A stretch of 64,000 nucleotides of DNA from SpSt-333 sp964371615 (GTDB lineage Bacteria > Bacteroidota > Ignavibacteria > UBA10030 > UBA8401), in assembly GCA_964371615.1 (NCBI GenBank), contig CAYJMS010000003.1, positions 310,001 through 374,000 of the forward strand. Reading direction: 5' to 3'. Below, one piece after another: positions 58,235 to 64,000 of the stretch; position 1 is the first letter of the stretch; each line of letters begins with the position of its first letter. The notes below the pieces were generated by a model that saw only the letters and a program-made list of their open reading frames with translations, was not told the origin of the DNA and made no database searches. The translations under genes and the position numbers were made by a program.

Positions 58235-58744
58235 ATGAAAAAGTTCGTTCTTATTATAATAATACTGGGAACATTCGTTGGCTGCGACGACGAGAAGTCT
58301 CCGACGACGCCGGGCCAGTCAATAACGACGGAAGCAGACCTGTATGCGATGGGAAAAGATCCTGCCGGCTTCGTGTTTTATAAAAACTCCGCCGACACGA
58401 TCGTCAAAGCAGGCGGATCGGGCCATCCCGATCCGAAATTACGCACGCGATACAATGCAGTCGCGGCACGCTCGCTGGATTCTGCGGGCAAAGTGAAAGC
58501 CGGAACACTTTTTCCGGATTCATCGCTGATCGTCAAAGAATTGTTTACCAACGATGTCCTGACAACGTACGTCTTCATGCTCAAGCGGCCTGGGGATACG
58601 AATGCCGACGCAAACGGCTGGGTGTGGGCGGAAACGTACGCCACGGGTTCGGTTCTCTATGCCGCAAGCAATAAAGGATTCGGCTGCATCAATTGTCACA
58701 GCACGGGAATCGACTACACACGAATGAACGACAGTCATCCATAA
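58235..58744 (+). CDS. Cytochrome P460-like heme lipoprotein
   Basis: A 169-residue lipoprotein (MKKFVLIIIILGTFVGC). One heme-c motif sits at the C-terminus: GCINCHSTG (Cys151, Cys154, His155). The region before it follows the cytochrome P460 domain: a loop with TLFPDSSLIVKELF, VFMLKRPGD, and GWVWAETYATGSVLYAA leading to the CxxCH. P460 cytochromes oxidise hydroxylamine or bind NO through a Lys-heme cross-link; Lys111 in VKELF could be the equivalent, but this is not certain. Located just ahead of the Cys-rich peptide gene, it may supply or take electrons in the same extracytoplasmic process. Confidence 0.75.
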   Translation: MKKFVLIIIILGTFVGCDDEKSPTTPGQSITTEADLYAMGKDPAGFVFYKNSADTIVKAGGSGHPDPKLRTRYNAVAARSLDSAGKVKAGTLFPDSSLIVKELFTNDVLTTYVFMLKRPGDTNADANGWVWAETYATGSVLYAASNKGFGCINCHSTGIDYTRMNDSHP

Positions 58745-58827
58745 CGAAAAATATTTTTTTGCATCTAAACAGGAGCGTTTTATCCGTTTTTAATTCACTA
58801 TTTTTCACAATCAAAAGGAGAAGCACC

Positions 58828-59151
58828 ATGAAAACAACACAATTTTCCAAACTGCTTATGACCGCGGCGGTTGCCGGCATGCTCAGCGGATCGATTGCCA
58901 ACGCTCAGGATAAAACTCCGGCAAAAGCGAAACAGAGCAAAGAAACAAAGAAAGACGGATGCAGCGGCAAGGATGGTTGCAAGGGGAAAGAAGCGAAGAA
59001 AACAAAGGACAGTTGCAAGGGAAAAGACGGATGTAAGGGTAAAGATGGTTGCAAAGGAAAAGAGACGAAGAAAGAGAAGGACGGTTGCAGCGGGAAAGAT
59101 GGATGCGCCGGGAAAGATTCAACCGCCGCCAAAACCAAGAAACCGAACTAA
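58828..59151 (+). CDS. Secreted Cys-hexad peptide, predicted MNIO-modified RiPP precursor
   Basis: A 107-residue low-complexity protein, start ATG 58828 with AGGAG 8 bases upstream. Signal peptide MKTTQFSKLLMTAAVAGML...IANA is probably cut after Ala26. From residue 43 it is built of hexads C-x-G-K-(D/E)-(G/S/A/T). Cys occurs at 45, 51, 63, 69, 75, 87 and 93, all in one six-residue register, with Lys replacing Cys at 57 and 81. The pairs therefore read C-x5-C. Bufferin (BufA) and HvfA precursors likewise have a Sec signal plus Cys-containing repeats that a DUF692 enzyme modifies; the known EGKCG pentad differs. Position next to the MNIO and DUF2063 genes supports the call. The actual modification is unknown. 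Confidence 0.8.
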   Translation: MKTTQFSKLLMTAAVAGMLSGSIANAQDKTPAKAKQSKETKKDGCSGKDGCKGKEAKKTKDSCKGKDGCKGKDGCKGKETKKEKDGCSGKDGCAGKDSTAAKTKKPN

Positions 59152-59158
59152 TACAACG

Positions 59159-59195
59159 CAACACCCCGTCGATCAAAGTGATCGGCGTGGTGTTG
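59159..59195 (+). promoter_or_regulatory. Strong stem-loop between precursor and MNIO genes
   Basis: Arms 59159-59175 and 59179-59195 pair over 17 positions with one mismatch and one G-U, loop AAG. It begins 8 bases after the precursor stop and ends 13 before the MNIO start. No T-run follows, so it is more likely an mRNA stabiliser or partial attenuator than a full terminator. Such hairpins commonly raise precursor over enzyme levels in peptide operons. Confidence 0.6.
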
Positions 59196-59208
59196 TACAA
59201 TAATACGT

Positions 59209-60141
59209 ATGACTCCCAATAAATGGAATTTACCCGACTTTGGATTCGGAGTGGGATTGCGCAGCGTTCACTATGCGTATATCCTCGAAAATAATCCGCC
59301 CGTTGACTGGTTCGAAGTAATCTCGGAAACGTATCTTGAATCGAAGGGGAGGGTGCGCTCCGTGCTCGATCAGATCGCCGAACGATATCCCGTCGTCCTC
59401 CACGGAGTGTCATTGTCTATCGGCAGCAGCGATCCTGTCAATTTCGATTATTTAAAATTATTAAAAGCACTGGCAGACCGCGTCAAGTCGCCGTACATCT
59501 CCGACCATCTCTGCTGGACCGGAGTCAATGCGCATAATGTTCACGATCTGCTTCCCATTCCCTACACGGAAGAATCATTGAAACATATTGCCGCCAAAGC
59601 CAAACAGGTAATGGACTATATGGAGCGGCCCCTGGTGCTGGAAAACGTCTCCACCTATGCGCAGTTCGCATCGTCGTCAATGAGCGAATGGGAATTCCAT
59701 GCGCGATTGATGGAAGAATCCCGCTGCGGCATGCTGATGGATGTCAACAACATCTATGTCAGCGCGTACAATCATGACTTCAACGCAAAGGAGTTCATCG
59801 ACCGGATCGATCCTTCGCTCGTCTGCCAATATCATCTGGCGGGGCATACGAATAAAGGGACGCATCTTCTCGATACGCATAACGATCATGTCATCGATGC
59901 GGTCTGGGAATTGTACCGGTATGCGTACCATCGAACGGGAGGCAGGAACACGCTGCTTGAGTGGGATGAAGATATTCCGGAATTTGACGTGGTACACGAG
60001 GAAGCGTTGAAGGCGAAACGATACAGAAATGAAGCACCGGACACCGCAGCACTTTCCGTTCGGCCGACAACCGCGCCGAAAATGAGGTTAACGCCGGTGG
60101 AAAAGAATGAGCGCGTGAATGCTATGAGCCATAAACTATAA
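59209..60141 (+). CDS. DUF692 multinuclear iron oxidative enzyme (MNIO), HvfB/BufB type
   Basis: A 310-residue TIM-barrel enzyme. MNIOs use two or three iron ions and O2 to rearrange Cys residues of precursor peptides, with a partner protein. Conserved ligand-bearing segments are present: GVGLRSVHY (15-22), SETYLES, LHGVSLSIGS (His65), SDHLCW (Asp99, His100), ENVSTY (Glu145-Asn146), MDVNNIYVSAYNH (Asp178-Asn181), YHLAGHT (His209, His213), DTHNDHV (Asp222, His224) and LLEWDEDIPEF (Glu251). A 45-residue polar tail follows the barrel. The gene lies 57 bases after the Cys-hexad peptide gene, across a strong hairpin, and before an outer-membrane barrel and the DUF2063 partner. Confidence 0.93.
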   Translation: MTPNKWNLPDFGFGVGLRSVHYAYILENNPPVDWFEVISETYLESKGRVRSVLDQIAERYPVVLHGVSLSIGSSDPVNFDYLKLLKALADRVKSPYISDHLCWTGVNAHNVHDLLPIPYTEESLKHIAAKAKQVMDYMERPLVLENVSTYAQFASSSMSEWEFHARLMEESRCGMLMDVNNIYVSAYNHDFNAKEFIDRIDPSLVCQYHLAGHTNKGTHLLDTHNDHVIDAVWELYRYAYHRTGGRNTLLEWDEDIPEFDVVHEEALKAKRYRNEAPDTAALSVRPTTAPKMRLTPVEKNERVNAMSHKL

Positions 60142-60157
60142 CAGACGGTCTCACCCT

Positions 60158-61087
60158 ATGAATCTGTTTCAATTAAGAAATGTATCGACTCCATTTATTC
60201 TTCTCATGATGCTCGCAGACCTCCGGTTGGCGTACGGCCAGGGATGCAGCGATGCGGGATTTTGCACCGTTCCGATGCTGAATCCGGAAACCCATAGCGA
60301 ACGGAGCGAACCGCCGCCGAACAGCATTCAATTGACATTGTCGTACGGCAAAGCCGATCACGGTATTGATGTGAGGAGCGGTTCGTTACAGTACGGCAGA
60401 TCGTTCAATAATGATCTCGGGATTGACGTGAAAGCGACATTCGTATCGTTGACCGACGGAACAATGCGTTCGTCGGGCATATCGGATTTGATCGCGACAG
60501 CGCACTACCGGTTGTCGCAACAAATCACCGGTACAGCGGGAATTAAAATACCCCTTGGCGACGGTAATGCCGGAGCTTACGGCAATCCGCTTCCGATGGA
60601 TTTGCAGCCGAGCTTGGGAACGCTTGATGTGATTGCGGGAGCATCGATGACACTGGATTTTGGTCAAATCGCCCTGGCAATACAACAACCGTTGACGCGC
60701 AATAAAAACCGTTTTAGAGCGGAGCAATTTCCCTTGTCATCGTCATTTCGAACATTTCAATCGACGAACGAATATTCCCGCAGCGGGGATGTGCTGGTGC
60801 GATTCTCGTATCCTGTCGCCGTGTCGGAGGAATGGAACGTTACACCGGGCGTTCTTCCGATTTATCATCTTGCAAACGATTCGTATATCGATTCTACCGG
60901 CAACCGAATGTCAATTGCCGGATCGCAGGGACTGACGCTGAATGTGAATCTTTTTATAACGTATGTTATTGGATCGGACCAATCTATCAATGCCAGCTTC
61001 GGATTTCCGATAGCGACACGGACCGTTCGGCCCGACGGGCTTACCAGAAGCGCCGTATTAACTATAGATTATAAATATCGGTGGTGA
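60158..61087 (+). CDS. Outer-membrane beta-barrel protein with N-terminal CSDAGFC motif
   Basis: A 309-residue exported protein. The signal peptide ends at VRLAYGQ-like LRLAYGQ (about residue 27). The mature N-terminus is GCSDAGFCTVPML, a C-x5-C pair, then a linker and alternating hydrophobic strands (SIQLTLSYGKADHGIDV, LGIDVKATFVSL, TGTAGIKIPLG, LDVIAGASMTLDF, SAVLTIDYKYRW). A terminal aromatic residue (Trp) after YKYR is typical of outer-membrane barrels needing BAM. By its position between the MNIO and DUF2063 genes it may move the metallophore or its metal across the outer membrane. That role is inferred from context only. It overlaps the possible GTG start of the next gene by 7 bases. 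Confidence 0.75.
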   Translation: MNLFQLRNVSTPFILLMMLADLRLAYGQGCSDAGFCTVPMLNPETHSERSEPPPNSIQLTLSYGKADHGIDVRSGSLQYGRSFNNDLGIDVKATFVSLTDGTMRSSGISDLIATAHYRLSQQITGTAGIKIPLGDGNAGAYGNPLPMDLQPSLGTLDVIAGASMTLDFGQIALAIQQPLTRNKNRFRAEQFPLSSSFRTFQSTNEYSRSGDVLVRFSYPVAVSEEWNVTPGVLPIYHLANDSYIDSTGNRMSIAGSQGLTLNVNLFITYVIGSDQSINASFGFPIATRTVRPDGLTRSAVLTIDYKYRW

Positions 61088-61089
61088 CA

Positions 61090-61926
61090 ATGGACCCAAT
61101 CCCTCTTCAAAAAATACAACAATGGATGCAATCGGTGATCGAACATCCCGGGAACGATGACGAAGCATGGAATTCCGAACAGGCAACCGAAACGCTTTCC
61201 GCTGTAGAGGCAAAAAATGCAGTGCTTCCCTCAAAGACACTCACCTCCGCCGAACGCATTGCCATCTACCGCCGGATGTTCTATCTTCGCATGACAGAAT
61301 CGATGCAGATCGATTACCCCGGAGTATTGCATGCTCTGGGAGAGCGTGAATTCAACCGGCTGATCTCGGAAGAATATGTGCGCCGGTATCCGTCACGGAG
61401 TTATACGCTGAATCATCTCGGTCGGAATTTCCCGGAATTCATCAACGCTTCTCAAGTTTCCGAAAAGGAATTTCTGGCCGATCTTGCCCGGCTCGAACTG
61501 TCGATCACGAACATCATGGATGCGGACGAATCCCCGGTGCTCACAAAGGAGATTGTTGCCGCTGTGCCCGCCGAGCGATGGAACGATGCGGTGTTGATTC
61601 CGGTTGACGCACTGGAGCTGATGCACTTTCGTTATTCGGTCAACGAGTATCTCGACGCTGTCGACGACGAAAGGACGGTACCGGAGATCAGACGAGAACC
61701 GACATTTGTTGTAGTCTATCGCCGTGAGTTTATTCCGTACTGGAAATCAATTTCCGATGCCGAATATTGTTTACTGAAAGCATTGACGGAAGGGAAGACG
61801 CTTGCAGAGTTGATCGACGTGCTTGTTCATTCGACCGCTGTCGAGACGGCAACGGCTCAGGAGAGCATGTTTCGTTGGTTCGGCGAATGGATGACGGAAG
61901 GATTCTTCTCGCGCATTCAATGGTAA
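61090..61926 (+). CDS. DUF2063 partner protein (HvfC/BufC-type)
   Basis: 278 residues from the ATG at 61090; a GTG three codons earlier, inside the upstream stop region, is possible. The N-terminal DUF2063 domain shows SAERIAIYRRMFYLRMTESMQIDYPGVLHALGEREFNRLISEEYVRRYPSRSYTLNHLGRNFPEFI (about 53-117), the family signature. A C-terminal domain (about 125-278) carries LADLARLEL and a closing helix pair with FRWFGEWMTEGFFSRI. In the known MNIO systems such partners bind the precursor's leader and enzyme. Placed two genes after the MNIO, interrupted only by the barrel gene. No metal site is obvious. Confidence 0.9.
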   Translation: MDPIPLQKIQQWMQSVIEHPGNDDEAWNSEQATETLSAVEAKNAVLPSKTLTSAERIAIYRRMFYLRMTESMQIDYPGVLHALGEREFNRLISEEYVRRYPSRSYTLNHLGRNFPEFINASQVSEKEFLADLARLELSITNIMDADESPVLTKEIVAAVPAERWNDAVLIPVDALELMHFRYSVNEYLDAVDDERTVPEIRREPTFVVVYRREFIPYWKSISDAEYCLLKALTEGKTLAELIDVLVHSTAVETATAQESMFRWFGEWMTEGFFSRIQW

Positions 61927-61934
61927 AGAATTAA

Positions 61935-62108
61935 AAGCCATCTCAAAAATGGTAGGTCATTACTAGGGAGTCTGTCGGACGACAGACGACCGAAGCCTGC
62001 CTGCCGGCAAGCAGGCAATCTCTTGAGATAAAACAAAATACGAGATTGCTTCTCCCGACTAAAGTCGGGAGAAGCAATGACAGTGTTCTCGAATTTTTGA
62101 GATGGCTT
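61935..62108. mobile_element. 174-bp MITE-like element with 16-bp terminal inverted repeats
   Basis: Perfect ends AAGCCATCTCAAAAAT (61935-61950) and ATTTTTGAGATGGCTT (62093-62108) flank internal dyads: GTCTGTCG/CGACAGAC, a GCCTGC-rich dyad, and CTTCTCCCGACT/AGTCGGGAGAAG (about 62049-62074). It has no coding capacity. No target-site duplication is obvious. It sits between the DUF2063 and DoxX-like genes. Confidence 0.5.
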
Positions 62109-62132
62109 CTCATAAAAAAGGAAACGACAATA

Positions 62133-62615
62133 ATGAAGACACTGATCACACGGTTCACCCGGATGCACACGCACATGCTTTCTGTCGTAACGCCGCTGCA
62201 GCATCCGTTGTTGCTTCTTGTCCGGTTATACTGGGGATATGACTTTTTCCAGACCGGATTAGGAAAACTAAACAATCTTGACCGCACGACGGAATTTTTC
62301 GCTTCCCTGGATATTCCCTTTCCCTCTATCAATGCCGTTGCTGCCGGATCGACGGAAATGATCTGCGGTGTATTGATAATGATCGGACTTGCTTCTCGCT
62401 ATGCTTCTCTTCCGCTCATTGTAATATTATCCGCAGCGTACGCAACGGACGATTATGAAGCACTGTCCAACATCTTTCACGATGTGGAATCGTTCGTGGA
62501 TGCCACCCCATTTCGCCATCTCCTGGCGTCGCTGATTGTGCTTGTGTTCGGCGCCGGAAAAATTTCGATCGATGCGTTCATTTCAAGGTATTTCCGGAAG
62601 AGCGGTGCAGCGTAA
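62133..62615 (+). CDS. DoxX-like membrane protein (BufD/HvfD position)
   Basis: 160 residues from the ATG at 62133 (AAAGGAAA upstream); a longer frame starting at 62046 lies in the inverted-repeat element and is not used. Four helices with the DoxX pattern: PLLLLVRLYWGYDFFQTGLGKLNNLDRTTEFFASLDIPFPSINAVAAGSTEMICGVLIMIGLASRYASLPLI. The RLxxGxxFxxxGxxKL and GxxExxxGxxxxxGxxxR segments are the family core. DoxX-like proteins close the known bufferin and HvfABCD operons, probably handling quinol-linked redox chemistry for the metallophore. It is followed by a terminator. Confidence 0.88.
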   Translation: MKTLITRFTRMHTHMLSVVTPLQHPLLLLVRLYWGYDFFQTGLGKLNNLDRTTEFFASLDIPFPSINAVAAGSTEMICGVLIMIGLASRYASLPLIVILSAAYATDDYEALSNIFHDVESFVDATPFRHLLASLIVLVFGAGKISIDAFISRYFRKSGAA

Positions 62616-62657
62616 AAGGCCCCCTTGCCTCTGGAACAGTTTTCTCGTATTTTGTGC

Positions 62658-62691
62658 AAGCGTGTTCACAACAGCATGAGCACGCTTTTTT
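62658..62691 (+). terminator. Rho-independent terminator after the DoxX-like gene
   Basis: AAGCGTG (62658-62664) and CACGCTT (62681-62687), with a further TC/GA pair inside, are followed by TTTT. It closes the predicted metallophore operon. Confidence 0.75.
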
Positions 62692-62728
62692 ATTGACCGA
62701 ACGAATTACCGCACAAAAAGAGTGACTC

Positions 62729-63343
62729 ATGAAACTGTTACGATCGATGTATGACTGGGTGTTGCACTGGGCGCAGACGCCGTATGGTCCGATTGCACTC
62801 TTTTTGCTTGCCTTTGCCGAATCGTCATTCTTTCCGATTCCGCCCGACGCACTGTTGATTGCACTGGTACTCGGTGCAACGACGAAAGCATTTAAATTCG
62901 CATTGAACTGTACCATCGCGTCGGTGTTGGGCGCATTGTTGGGATATGCCATCGGACATTTTCTATGGTGGACACCCTCCAGCGAGTTTACGCCGATTGC
63001 AAATTTTTTCTTCGACAATATTCCCGGTTTTACTCACTCCCTTTTCTATAATGTCCAGACGATGTACGATCAATACGACTTCTGGATCGTTTTTACTGCG
63101 GGATTCACACCGATTCCGTACAAAGTTATCACGATCTCTTCCGGCGCATTCAATATCAATATGACGATGTTCATCATTGCTTCTGTTGTTAGCCGCGGTG
63201 CGCGCTTCTTCCTCGTTGCTTATCTGATCTGGAAATTCGGGCCTCAGATCAAAAGCTTTATCGACAAATATTTCAATCTGCTGGCCATCGCATTCACCGT
63301 TCTGTTGATCGGAGGATTCGTGGCCATCAAATATCTGCTGTAA
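62729..63343 (+). CDS. DedA/VTT-family (YqaA-like) membrane protein
   Basis: A 204-residue protein with five or six helices. The VTT-domain marks are ALFLLAFAESSFFPIPPDALLIALVLG (about 22-48, the re-entrant ESxxFPIPxD loop) and FTAGFTPIPYKVITISSGAFNINMTMFIIASVVSRGARFFLVAYLI (about 129-174; F-P-x4-R/K and G-x3-R motifs). DedA family proteins include polyprenyl-phosphate and lipid flippases. The Glu and Arg in these loops are those linked to proton-coupled function. The gene is separate from the metallophore unit by its terminator. Confidence 0.88.
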   Translation: MKLLRSMYDWVLHWAQTPYGPIALFLLAFAESSFFPIPPDALLIALVLGATTKAFKFALNCTIASVLGALLGYAIGHFLWWTPSSEFTPIANFFFDNIPGFTHSLFYNVQTMYDQYDFWIVFTAGFTPIPYKVITISSGAFNINMTMFIIASVVSRGARFFLVAYLIWKFGPQIKSFIDKYFNLLAIAFTVLLIGGFVAIKYLL

Positions 63344-63431
63344 TCCGGTTAATTTGGCGATGAATTCCCCGAATATTGTCCGACGCTGAAAATTTTCCTA
63401 TCTTCACCCTACACACACAACAGGTGCCTTC

Positions 63432-64000
63432 ATGTCAAATGTCGTTATTACGGGAATGGGTTTGATCTCTCCCCTCGGCCTTTCGGTGCAAGAATCGTGG
63501 AATAATGCCATCGCGGGAAAATCCGGTGTCGGACACATCACAAAATTTCCGAAAGAAAAATATCCGACGCAAATTGCCGCCGAGGTGAAAAACTTTGACC
63601 CGAAAAAATATTTCGAGGCCAAAGAGGTGAACCGGTGGGATCTTTGCATTCAGTACGGAATCGGTGCAGGACTCGATGCACTGGCGGATGCGAATTTTAC
63701 CATCACCCCGGACAATGCGGAACGTGTCGGCATTATCATCGGTTCCGGCGTGGGTGGATTGATCGGAATCAGCGAAACATCGGTGAAATTATACAGGGAC
63801 GGACAACGTCATGTTTCACCCTTCTTTATCCCGTCGGTGATTATCAATATGATCTCCGGACTGCTGGCGATCCGGACGGGAGCAAAAGGATTGAACTACG
63901 GCGTCGTTTCCGCCTGTGCTACAAGCAATCACGCCATCGCCGACGGATACCATGCGATTCGGCGCGACGAAGTTGACGTGATGATTGTCGGGGGAGCGGA
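63432..64000 (+). CDS. fabF: Beta-ketoacyl-ACP synthase II, N-terminal part (runs off window)
   Basis: The frame from the ATG at 63432 (AGGTG a few bases upstream) stays open to the window end: 189 residues. It begins SNVVITGMGLISPLG, continues with FDPKKYFEAKEVNRWDLCIQYGI, RVGIIIGSGVGGL, SPFFIPSVIINMISGLLAI, and reaches the active-site cysteine in VVSACATSNHAIADGY, followed by DVMIVGGA. These are hallmarks of FabF, which elongates acyl chains in fatty-acid synthesis by decarboxylative condensation with malonyl-ACP. The His-His pair of the C-terminal half lies outside. Classical order with acpP upstream is not seen here. Confidence 0.93.
   Translation, partial: MSNVVITGMGLISPLGLSVQESWNNAIAGKSGVGHITKFPKEKYPTQIAAEVKNFDPKKYFEAKEVNRWDLCIQYGIGAGLDALADANFTITPDNAERVGIIIGSGVGGLIGISETSVKLYRDGQRHVSPFFIPSVIINMISGLLAIRTGAKGLNYGVVSACATSNHAIADGYHAIRRDEVDVMIVGGA

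Noticed and set aside
59152..59208. Rho-independent terminator between the Cys peptide and MNIO genes
   Set aside because: The stem is strong but no T-run follows; recorded as a stem-loop of likely regulatory or stabilising role.
58883..59413. Antisense frames rich in Cys/Phe/Leu opposite the Cys-hexad gene
   Set aside because: They arise from the repetitive coding strand; they lack ribosome sites and a signal peptide, while the plus-strand frame has both.

Overview
The window (64 kb, roughly half G+C, no rRNA, tRNA or CRISPR seen) looks like an ordinary chromosomal segment of a bacterium of the Bacteroidota/Chlorobi/Ignavibacteria (FCB) type. The main clue is a secreted Asp-box repeat protein at 13432-15498 that ends in a type IX secretion sorting domain of the 'QNYPNPFNP' kind. 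Many starts have a clear Shine-Dalgarno sequence, and several spacers hold sigma70-like -35/-10 pairs. The lineage call is an inference from these traits only.

Layout. 1-9.5 kb: end of a metallophosphoesterase gene, a duplicated membrane protein, a tiny MetS-like membrane peptide coupled to nhaA, a serine hydrolase, paiB-ilvD, and a large Dna2/Upf1-like ATPase. 9.5-24.3 kb: two glycosyltransferases and a methyltransferase, then an accessory stretch of cell-envelope genes (type IX secreted repeat protein, lipoproteins, beta-lactamase-fold hydrolases, a tiny hydrophobic protein, an AspT/YidE transporter, a propeller protein) separated by low-complexity spacers. 24.3-44.6 kb: Dps, then a leftward amino-acid supercluster read from ilvB down to thrB: ilvB-ilvN-(DUF2141)-ilvC-cimA-DAHP synthase-leuA-leuC-panD-leuD-proC-leuB-aldo/keto reductase-lysC-rof-like-thrC-thrB. 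It supplies Val, Leu, Ile (through citramalate), Thr, Pro, beta-alanine and the entry to aromatic synthesis. Ahead of ilvB lies what looks like a classical attenuator with an Ile/Leu/Val-rich leader peptide. 44.6-51 kb: mnmE-mnmG-rsmG-murQ, with parS-like palindromes directly before mnmG and rsmG (an origin-proximal signature, although parAB is absent), a SpoVG-like gene and uppP. 51-54.3 kb: a MarR regulator, a ten-heme lipoprotein cytochrome and a double-rhodanese lipoprotein. 54.3-56.8 kb: a small unknown protein, MarC, glutaminase and a carboxylesterase. The window ends with a DedA-type membrane protein and the start of fabF.

The most interesting region is 56.8-62.7 kb. A sigma70-family factor and a zinc-finger anti-sigma protein (start/stop overlap) are followed by a small membrane protein, a cytochrome P460-like lipoprotein, a secreted Cys-rich low-complexity peptide in a strict six-residue register (Cys at 45, 51, 63, 69, 75, 87, 93), a DUF692/MNIO enzyme, an outer-membrane barrel protein that begins with its own CX5C motif, a DUF2063 partner protein and a DoxX-like membrane protein. 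This is the gene set of a bufferin/HvfA-type ribosomally made, Cys-modified metallophore. Here it has an unusual hexad precursor and extra electron-transfer and outer-membrane components. A strong stem-loop separates the precursor from its presumed maturase, and a terminator closes the unit.
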